Origin: Apodemus sylvaticus
Taxonomy: Eukaryota > Chordata > Mammalia > Rodentia > Muridae
DNA: 64,000 nucleotides
Reading direction: 5' to 3'
NCBI RefSeq assembly: GCF_947179515.1
Contig: NC_067485.1
Coordinates: 11,102,096-11,166,095 of the forward strand
Both the position numbers and the translations under genes were made by a program. This document shows positions 55,545 through 64,000 of this stretch, piece after piece (position 1 is the first letter of the stretch; every line of letters starts with the position of its first letter). A model generated the notes under the pieces. The model ran no database searches, was not told where the DNA came from, and saw nothing but the letters and a program-made list of their open reading frames with translations.

Positions 55545-55640
55545 ACATCTGGTTCCTGTTTTTGGAGTCAAAATTGATCTGCTGGGTGATTCTTGGCAAG
55601 TCACTTAACCTCTCTGAGCTTAAGCTTCCTTAATCCTGAC
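55545..55640 (+). mobile_element. MIR SINE, core part
   Basis: 'gctgggtgattcttggcaag' and 'tcacttaacctctctgagct' are the conserved MIR core (gctgtgtgaccttgggcaag ttacttaacctctctgtgcc). Confidence 0.75.
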
Positions 55641-55649
55641 TCACCAGAC

Positions 55650-57430
55650 ACCTCTCAGGAGGAGGGGCTGGTGGCCAGTTAATGAGCAGGTGTTTGGGGG
55701 AGGGATGGCTGGATCCCAGGGAAAGAGGGGACCAAAGCGGGGCGAAGCTGGAGGGGCCTTAAGGCATAGCCCAGCAGTAGCTAAGCCTGCAGATTAAAGC
55801 GGAGACGGTCATTTATTTGTCCAGCCGTCCTCATTTGCTGCTGATGCGGTCTCGAGTGTTTAGGTCCTCTGCAGTTCACCAGCCTCCAGGTGGCCTTCCT
55901 CAAGTCACCTTGCCTCTGTTGGCTTTGTCCTATGAGGTGTTTCTCAGCCCCATGAGACCCTCCTCCCTTTGTGGATCTCAAGAGTGTTCCAATCCAGCAG
56001 ATCCCAGCCCTTAAACAAGGGCCTTTCCCTCGTTAGCCTCAGAGTTTCTACCAACCCCTCATTTTGCCAGAAACTTTCTGGTGCTAACACACAACGCAGG
56101 CCTCTTGAGATGCTTCTCCATCGCAGTCAAGCCCAGACAGGCAGCCAGCTGAGTCTGAGTGACTGGGTCTTCCCCAGTTCCCAGCGCTTCTCACACCTCT
56201 CCTCAGTCTTCTGCTGCCGTGGTCCAGGCAGACCTGGACTGCCAAGAACAGAATCTTTGCTGTTTGAGAGAAGCCATGTCAGAGGCGACTGGGATGGGTT
56301 GGAGGGTGAAATACATCTTCACCTTTAATGACTCATGAACAGATCTTGCTACATTGTTGGGCACGATCCTGCATAGAGACAGAAGCCTTCAGAGAACATC
56401 TCTCCTCATCAACAGAGAGATGAGTCTTCACGGTGGAGGAGATGGGCTCAAGCTTGCATGGCTGGCTCAGGCCATTTGGTAGTTCAGACAGGTCCAATAT
56501 GTACGTATGTATGCTGCCACCAGGAGCTGACACTTCTGAGAACAAATCTCAGCTAACCGGTTCTCTATTTCTCTCTCACAGTCACGAGCAGTGTCGGGGT
56601 AGGGTGGACCACTGGGGACAATAGCTAAGAGGGAGCCAAAGACCTGGATGGGGCCCATCTTTGAGGCATAGGAGACAGGGGGATGACCCAAGAGGTTGTG
56701 GAGCCCCCAGCTTCTTGCTGCTAAAGGACAGTGGGAGGTCACTACCTTGTCTTGCTCATTTCACAAAGGGCAGGGGTCAGAAGCATCGGTGCTGCCAGGT
56801 TAGGTTCAAAGTGGAGCTTGGAAAACTCACCAGCCACGCAGCACAGACCCATCAGCTCCAGAGAGCCTTGACTCCAGAGAGAAGTCAGCCAGGTCTACCT
56901 TACTGCCTCCTATGCTGCCCACTTCACAGGCACAGTGATGGTTCCCCCAAGGACCTCAGGGAGCCACAGGGCCAGATTCGTCTCCATTGTTTCTGTTGTA
57001 TGGTTGAGTGTCTGCTTCTCACACCAGGAGTCACGCAGAGGACTGGAACAACAGTCCCTGGGTGGTAATCCTTTGGTCCCTCCTGATGTCAGCTCCTGAG
57101 TAGTCCTTTCAGATGTATGTGAATGTGGCCCAGCTGCAGCAGAGCAGCAGATGTATCCACAGTAGATTTCTCCACTGTGCCTGGGCCTCTTTACACACTC
57201 ATACTGTCCCACGCATAGCCAAGAGGACTGGGTTCCAAAGTCATGTCCCATACAGAAATGTCTGAGATATGCAGAGCCAGACCTCAATAAGGCCAACCTT
57301 TCAATAGGTACAGAGGCTGTGAAAAACCACAGAGAAACACAGAAGTGATACAGTGTCACTAAAAATGGGTAGCCAAGAAGGACCTCACACCCAATGGACC
57401 CCATTTTAGAGAGGAGGCATCACAGAGTGA
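55650..57430. other. single-copy stretch, no gene recognised
   Basis: Open frames up to 164 codons (57404-56910, minus) without known domains or splice support. Confidence 0.35.
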
Positions 57431-57439
57431 TGCAGGCTA

Positions 57440-57765
57440 CAGAGTGGATGGACCCTGAGCACACTGTGCTAAGAGAAAACCTATACAATTCCCTCTCCTG
57501 TTGCCAAATTCATAAGTAGAAAGTAAAATGGTGAGGACAGGGTCTGAAGCAGGGAGATAGAGAGTCGGATGGAGATAGAGGTTAACTTTCCCAAGCTTTG
57601 GGGTGTTATAGAAGTGGGTGGTGGAGGTAGATGCTGGAGGCAGATAAGGAACTGGAAAGAGATGATAGTACACAATATTTAACACCACTGCACTGTACAC
57701 TTGAAATATTTAATTGGTAAATTTTATAACATGTGGGTTTTATTGCAATTAAAAATGGGAAGGAT
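57440..57765 (+). mobile_element. ancient L1M 3' UTR
   Basis: 'agtagaaagtaaaatggtga', 'gatggagatagaggttaact', 'taacaccactgcactgtaca', 'cttgaaatatttaattggta' and 'aattttataacatgtgggtt' keep the order of old L1M 3' ends (agaaagtagaatggtgg ... ataccactgaactgtacac ... ggtaaattttatgttatg). Confidence 0.7.
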
Positions 57766-57769
57766 TCTT

Positions 57770-58300
57770 GAAGTATCTGTCAGGAAATCCATACACAATA
57801 AGTCCCCACTCGGAGCAAAGACAGATATCCAACCAGGGTCATACCATAAGAACTGAAAGGTGACTCATCAACAAAAGCAAAGCAGACACAATTCCATACA
57901 AGACCAACTGGGGCTCCACAGGGTAACATACCCCCAGAATACGAGGCCTAAGGGGGAAACGCCATGTGGAACTGGGGCATGTGTCCAGGTGCTGTTGACC
58001 AAGAGAGGAGAGGAAAGTTGAAGACAAAACGGGATGATGCAGAGGAGGCAAAGCTCTCAAGCTTCACTGCCCTTGTGGGAACCACAGTGACACATGTCCA
58101 GAACACAAGAACACAGCTGTCATGTGATCAGACAATACACGAACGATAATGTGATCAGCATGTCACTGGTGAGTGTGCGCCCAAAGGAAGGAAAGCCCGG
58201 CATTAAGGCGACATCTAAGGGGATGAGTATACAACACAGTGGCAGAGCATTGGCCTGGCACATAAAAACGGGACCTGAGTTTAACCAAAAATATAGAATC
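57770..58300. other. single-copy stretch, possible ID remnant
   Basis: 'acaacacagtggcagagcat' and 'tggcctggcacataaaa' (about 58230-58265) faintly resemble an ID SINE. Nothing else recognised. Confidence 0.3.
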
Positions 58301-58304
58301 AACC

Positions 58305-58460
58305 AAGACTTCTACTGGACAAAGGGATAAATAAGGCACAGTGCACGTGAACAACAGAATGTTAGTCGTAGAAAGGATAGAATCTATCGTTGCAGCAGAA
58401 TGGATAAAACTGGAGGGTATTATACTAACTGAAATAAATAGGTCGCAGAAATCAAAATAC
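58305..58460 (+). mobile_element. ancient L1M ORF2-end fragment
   Basis: 'gaacaacagaatgttagtcg', 'agcagaatggataaaactgg' and 'agggtattatactaactgaaataaataggtcgcagaaa' (in parts) parallel the L1 text aatggaatattattcagcc ... acatggatgaacctgg ... acattatgctaagtgaaataagccag. Confidence 0.65.
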
Positions 58461-58462
58461 TG

Positions 58463-58591
58463 TGGGGGCTGCAAGGTGGCTCAGCAGGTAAAAACACTTG
58501 CTCTAAGGACTAGAGTTATAACTGATGTCTACATGGTGGAGAGAGCCCACTCCTGTGAGTGGTCGGCTGACTTCTACATGCTATGGCATGT

Positions 58592-58661
<70 letters not shown>

Positions 58662-58678
58662 CACAAATAATTTTTTAA
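58463..58678 (+). mobile_element. B4-type SINE with (CT)n(CA)n tail
   Basis: 'gggggctgcaaggtggctca', 'gcaggtaaaaacacttgctc', 'ctacatggtggagagagccc', 'cttctacatgctatggcatg' then CT and CA repeats and 'aaataattttttaatg'. Order fits B4 (ID-like head, B1-like middle). Confidence 0.75.
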
Positions 58679-58826
58679 TGCAGAAGGAAGTGAAGGATGC
58701 TCACATAAGTCGACAGGTCTCCCGCAAGTGAGCAGCACAAACTTCTGCAAGATGGCGCCCCACACCGTAGCGCTAAAGCCAGAGCCCAGAGTCATTTGAC
58801 ACCTGGCCGCTGACAATGCAAGGAAG

Positions 58827-58887
58827 GTGTTGTTGTTTTGTTGTTGTTGCTGTTGTTGTTGTTGATGATGATGATGATGATGATGGT
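58827..58887 (+). repeat. (TTG)n(ATG)n microsatellite
   Basis: About ten TTG-type units followed by about eight GAT units. Confidence 0.9.
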
Positions 58888-58889
58888 GT

Positions 58890-61210
58890 TCTATTTCTAA
58901 ACCTACAGGGACATTCTGCATGCAGCTAAGCTGTGAATAAGAAACGGTTCCTCCAGGATTTCTCTATCTGGAAAATTCACAGGGATGTTTCCAAAATCCA
59001 AGCTGGTGGAGGAACCTTTACTGGAAATCCACATTCCCCTAAAAGAGGAAAAGAAAACATGGGTAGAGGGTCTTCTGGCTATGAGCCCTGAGAGGCGAGA
59101 GGGCTCACCCTCTCATCGAGCTAGTTTCTGGGAAGATACTGGAAGCCTGGCCTAGCCTTGCCGGCTGACCACCCAGCCCGTCAGCACATACTTGGCAGGT
59201 ATGTGTTCTTCCGGAGCTTCTTCCCAAACCAGAGTTGCTGTCCTCACAACCTGCCAAGCCCTTGCTTCCTTGCTCTTGTGGCTACAAAACTGAAATGTTC
59301 CAAGCGTGGAATTTCTCAAAACCAGCATGCCAGTTGGCCAAAGGCGAGGTTGGGCGTGGAGGCACTTCCCAGTTTCTCAGACTCGGAGGTCAGGGGGTGG
59401 TGAACGCCAGTTCCAGTCCTGACCTATATAACAAGGCATAAGTCTTCAGTTACTAAATTTTGACTTGTTCACAGACCTTTAGGCCCCACCCTTTTGCACT
59501 CCATTCCTTGGCCAGCGCTGACCCCACACAGCTTTCTCCATTCTCACTCAGTCGACAGTAATATGTGTTATCGAGAGGCCTGACTAGGCCTGTGGAGACC
59601 CGATGTCGAAGCTGGGAATGTAAGCAGTGTGGGGATTCGCTGGGCCACCCTTCAAGGGCTTTCTCAAATGGGTGTCCCCTCTTGGGAGCAGCCACTGCCA
59701 CTCGGTGACCAGACTAGCTCTGCCTCCATCAGTTCAGTCACCGAACTTTATACTCTGCTCTCGACCTGAAATGGCGTGATCGCCTGGGAAGGAGTTTGAG
59801 GTGAGAATTGGGGTGCAGAGGTACCTTTCAGGGGTACATAGGGGCTATGAAGTGAGCATTTGTCACTGGCCAGGGTCAGGATATTGGGGATGCCTCATTT
59901 GTGTGAGGAAAAATACCAGGAGTTGCTAGAGGTGATCTTATCAGGGGAGAGAGAGGAAATGTAACCAGGCTGCTGGCTTTTCCTGGAGGGCAAAGGTTGG
60001 GGTTCAGGACTATCTAATATGCAGGTCCAGAGCAGGAGTGGGCCCACTGCTATCTCTCCCAAGATGAGATTTCTGGGGTTGGACATGACTCTACCGTGCT
60101 CCTGCTGTGGACAGGCTCCTCCCGGTTCCACACTTCCCTAGGCCCACAAGTCCTAAATGGTTAACTAGTTATCACAACCAATCATGTTAGCAACCTAGAC
60201 ATGTTGCACCTCACTATGAGATCTTGGGGAGAATTACATGCTTCATATGAAAGACTGTGTCAGGGCAAACTTTGTTTAGATGCCTTCCATAGCTCCATGC
60301 TTCAGACTGAGTAACTTCTCTTTATCTTAAAAGGAGACAATCACTAGTCCATTTTGAGGACCACAAAATATTTTTAAATTGTGGTAAAATCTTAATTGGG
60401 ACCCACCATTTTATCTCTCCATAGTTGGTAAGTGAAAACTGTAGGTTGCTGGAGTCTTTTTGCTCATACACGGATATGCACACAAACATAGTGATCATAT
60501 GTGGACATACTATAGAAGCAGACATGCCAAGTCCTCTGCCATATCCTGGACCAAGTTGGAAAGAACCAAGAGATTGTCTTGACAATGAGTAAGGCCAGAA
60601 ATGATGGAGTGACAGAATCAGAATCTTTAGCTCAGAGCAGATTATCATGAGCCTGAGGTAAGTCCCCGGGGCCAGGAAGAACCTGCTGCCAGTGAAGGAC
60701 ACTCATCAGTGATGGGTCACCCAGAGCTAACAGGAGCTCCTCTTGCCACAGTCCAGACTCAAGAAGCCTTTTGCAGGCTCCGGGGCAACGTATTCAAGGT
60801 GGAAATCCGCTTTCAACTAGAGGCTGTTCTGGCCTCAAGTAACGAGTCTTAAAAAGAAGTCACTAAAGGATTAAACTGGTTCTAAGTAGGGTGAGTGGGT
60901 TCCAGAATAAAGCTCAGGGAGAGAGGGGTACAACACTGCACCCCACCCAGTGCCTGGCATATCCTATAACTGTCTGCACACCATCAAGGCCAAAAGCCAG
61001 TCAGACCAGCACACCAGACATGACACAGGATGCAGAACTAGCAGACAAAGACACATAAAGGCTCATCAGACCTTTTTGCCTGTGTTCCAGGAGATGCAGG
61101 GAGGTTTAGGCTGTTAAGAGGAGACACACACGATGCCCACATGACCTACACTAAACTTCGAGATATAAAACTACAAAGTCTTTAATGAAGACACATGCCA
61201 GAGAAGGTGA
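58890..61210. other. single-copy stretch, no gene recognised
   Basis: About 2.3 kb with no recognised repeat or exon. A GAG|GTAAGTC donor-like site lies at about 60658 on the plus strand without a clear partner. Confidence 0.35.
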
Positions 61211-61217
61211 ACAGAAT

Positions 61218-61290
61218 AGAGACAGTTCAGGGCAGTAGTAGCAAACTCGCCCTCATGTGTGAGGCCTGGGTTCGCTCTCCCATCCTGGGA
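61218..61290 (+). mobile_element. ID-like SINE remnant
   Basis: 'gggcagtagtagcaaactcg', 'ccctcatgtgtgaggcctgg' and 'gttcgctctcccatcctggg' resemble an ID/B1 head (agtggtagagcacttgcc ... atgaggcctgggttcgatccccagc). Confidence 0.45.
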
Positions 61291-61559
61291 AGAAAGTGTC
61301 AAAGAAAAGATTAGTGAACTTGAAGGCACACCAATGGAAAGTATCAAAAGAGAAATGGGAGAAAGGGCTGAGGGAAAAGGGCAGGAAGCAGGAAGCTGGG
61401 AGGTGCTTTAGTGGCTGAGGAGATGCAGTTATAGTCCCAGAAAGACAGCAAAGCAAAACAAACCAATACCTCCCCCCCAAAAAACAACTTAAAGTGAATA
61501 TTTAAAAGTATCTGAATTGTATAATGAATTCATTTATAAATTCATATTAATCCCGATTA

Positions 61560-62990
61560 AGTTCTCATAAACAAATTTCCCAGGGGAGGAATGGTCGAGT
61601 TAAATATGAATAGAAATGCAAAGGGCCTACACTATAAATAAATAATTTAAAAAAAACTTTGAAAAAGCACAATATTAGAAGATTTATGCCACCTAATTTC
61701 AAGACATAATTGGATGCCAATCAGGCAGTGTGGTATTTACATAAGATGGATATACAAAGGGAAGCATAAAAATCCAGGCATAGACAAAGCTCTGCCCCTG
61801 GTCATGTAAGAGCAATCAGACAGCTGTAGGTAACCAACAGCGAGAACCAATCCACTTACCTCACACCACGCAAGAAAATGAATTTGAAGCAGACAAGAGA
61901 CCCAATGCAAGAACTGACACTGTGAAACCCGTGGAAGGTAAGTTCAGTAAAATCCAAATGACTCTGGACTTAGGCAGAATTTTTAAAACACAGCACAAAG
62001 AACACAAACCATTTTTATGAAGAAATTAGACAACCATCAACATTTAAAATACTGGCTCACTGAACGATCTCTTCATGGAAATAAAGGAGGCGATCCACCA
62101 ATTTGGAAAAAAGAAAATGTAAAACATCTGACTTGTACTTAGAAAATATAAAGAATCCTTGGAATTTGGTAACAAAAAGAGAATCCAGCTTCATGTGAGA
62201 GTGGGTCAGAGGCAGCATTTCACTAAAGAAACACCAGACATATGGCAAGATACAGACCGTGTTAGTCATTGGGGATACAGAAGCTGAAATTGCAACTGGC
62301 TGTCACCCCACCAGAATGACCAAAAGTAAAGTGTCCACACTGAGATTATTTTTGTTTGCTTGTTTGTTTTTATTTTTCAAGACAGGGTTTCTCTGTATAG
62401 CCCTGGCTGTACCAGAACTCACTCTGTAGACCAGGCTGGCCTCAAACTCAGAAATCCATCTGCCTCTGCCTCCCAAGTGTTGGGATTACAAGCATGCACC
62501 ACCACTGCCTGGCTGTCCACACCGAGTTTTGATGACCATGTGAGGAGTGACACTCCCATGCATTCCAGGTTGGGGGACAATGGTAAGGTGCAGGTGCTTC
62601 AAACCACGGCAGAGCACTTTCTCAGGAAGTTCCATTTCCACTTTAGACCAGCACCAGTTTCATCCGAAGAGAAATGAAGCCCCATCTCCACACAGAGACT
62701 TTTCCAAGGATGTTCAGTACAGTTTTATCTGTAATCATCCCAAACTGGAAATGAGCCAAGCACCCATCAACAGTGAAGTGAGTACGCACTGTGGAAGAGT
62801 CATGTAATGGAAGATGACTCAAAAGGAACAAGGCTGGGTACGTGCGGCAGCATGGTGAATGTCGGCATAATTACACTGAAAGGAGCCAGATCAAAAAGAT
62901 GTATCCTCAGTTCTTCCAGTTATTAAAAATTCTAGAAAATTCAAATTCATCTTTAGAGATGGACTCCAGATGATCATCGGCCCGGGGATA
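61560..62990 (+). mobile_element. ancient L1M ORF2 relic
   Basis: In order: 'caggcagtgtggtatttaca', 'aaatccaggcatagacaaag', 'ccacttacctcacaccacgc', 'aactgacactgtgaaacccg', 'gactctggacttaggcagaa', then after the nested B1 'caagcacccatcaacagtga' and 'ggaagagtcatgtaatggaa'. These follow the last third of L1 ORF2 (tgtggtactggcataaa ... tatctcacaccatat ... aaatgtccatcaactga). Stops throughout; no coding capacity. Confidence 0.75.
62345..62514 (-). mobile_element. B1 SINE nested in L1M
   Basis: Full-length antisense B1 with T-rich tail at left ('ttttcaagacagggtttctc', 'tagaccaggctggcctcaaa', 'tgcctctgcctcccaagtgt', 'gcaccaccactgcctgg'). Flanked by 12-bp duplications gtccacactgag (62333-62344) and gtccacaccgag (62515-62526). 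Confidence 0.95.
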
Positions 62991-63097
62991 GCAGAGTTGA
63001 GAGGCACTATTTACAAGAACCTGAGAGAACTTTGAGAAATAAAAAGTATGATTATCTTTTCCGAAAGATTTATTAGTGTATTTGTATGTTTGGGTGT

Positions 63098-63937
63098 AAC
63101 TTTAATTTTTTCAAAACCTTTTTAATGATGGTTCTCAAATGCTTTAACCTCCCTTGCAGTCCTCCACACATCAGAGGGAGTGGGAAAGAAAGGGCACCAA
63201 GGAAGTGGACCTGTTCAGAAAGGTTCTTTGGAGCAACTCCCATCTCTGTTGTCTGGAAGTCAGTAGTTCACTTTGCAGGTCAGCAGGCAGTGGCAGCTGG
63301 ATCTACTCACAAATACCTCATGGATACACCGAACAGTCCAGTTCAGCAGAGTCGGGTTAGCAACAGAGGTAACATGACCTAGCAGAGATAGCCAGGTCTC
63401 TGCCTCAGCATGAGTCAGCAGGTGGGACCAGCAGGAAGTCCAGGAGAAGTTCTCGGCTGTGCCTCTCTTAGGGAAGTAAAGATCAGCAAAGATGTGAGAC
63501 CCACAGGTGTTGCACAGCTGGCTGTACCAGCGAGCCAAGCTCTGTCTCTGTCACTCCCTGGGGTCCTGTTTGTACCCCCAAAACCATGCATCCCTCCCAG
63601 GTCTTGCCTCACCATATGTCTTGCCTCAGCATGTGAGTCTGTCTCCACTGACAATCAACCCAGAAGTAGCAAGAAGCTGGGTCACGCCACCAGAAGTTTT
63701 TTGGTGCATTTCTATAGAGTCCCAACAAATGGAGCTCAACCACGTAATGTAAGGCGAACCAATACATGTGTATTCTTAGCAAAGAATCCTTCACGGCGTG
63801 TCCTTTCACGTACTTGCTTTAGCAGAATATCCTTTCACCTGTGTTTGCTTCAGGAAAACACTCCTTCATGTGTTTGCCACAGAAAAACACCATCCAACCT
63901 AACTGACTCCCTAAAGAACCCTTAAGTTTCCACTTCA
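63098..63937 (-). mobile_element. ERV LTR-like element, family X copy 4
   Basis: Close partner of 22739-23548 over its whole length and in the same orientation; shared start 'gtaactttaattttttc' and shared end 'taagtttccactt' define its edges. The tandem 'gtttgcttcaggaaaacactcc' units near the right end match those of copies 1 and 2. No retroviral genes next to it within the window. Confidence 0.75.
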
Positions 63938-64000
63938 TATGTGTGCCTGCATGAGTTTGTGTATTGCTTTCATGTGGATGCACACCAAGGCCAGCAGAGG

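Noticed and set aside
61500..62990. Active LINE-1
   Set aside because: Many stops and indels and only the end of ORF2 is present; an ancient relic.

Overview
The window reads as mouse (or very close murine) nuclear DNA. Evidence: SINEs of the B1, B2, B3, B4 and ID types, rodent L1 3' UTRs, URR1-type hAT remnants, rodent ERV LTRs, and long perfect microsatellites. There is no operon structure, no CRISPR array, no rRNA or tRNA gene, and no intact long protein-coding ORF. Most long open frames are low-complexity DNA or run across SINEs.

Layout. 0-15 kb: mostly single-copy DNA with MIR, B2, B3 and ancient L1M pieces. The most gene-like part of the window lies here on the minus strand, between about 8.06 and 3.5 kb. 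It has several splice-consensus exons, most with compatible phase, and a peptide motif (SGF-F/V-PYYRS-Q/P-EE) present twice with synonymous codon changes. 15.7-16.7 kb: an RLTR10-like solo LTR carrying a ~640-bp polypyrimidine tract. 17-28.5 kb: dense transposon territory. It holds a rodent L1 3' UTR with an internal duplication, two copies of one ERV LTR family, two L1s tail to tail, and a composite rodent repeat with a URR1 element nested inside. 28.5-43 kb: mainly single-copy DNA with MIRs, microsatellites, a second URR1, a promoter-like segment near 35.1 kb and paired DR1-like sites near 34.46 kb. 43-48 kb: a second copy of the composite repeat, two other rodent repeats, a possible decayed coding remnant on the minus strand, a B2, and a third LTR copy. 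48-61 kb: single-copy DNA with B1, B2, MIR, L1M and microsatellites. 61.5-64 kb: an ancient L1 ORF2-3' UTR relic split by a B1, then a fourth copy of the LTR family.

No pathway can be assembled from this window. The one candidate worth pursuing is the minus-strand gene model at 3.5-8.1 kb. Its parent family was not recognised. An RFX X-box-like palindrome lies within it, which would fit a ciliary or testis gene, but this is inference. Repeat family names rest on remembered consensus sequences and were not checked with RepeatMasker.
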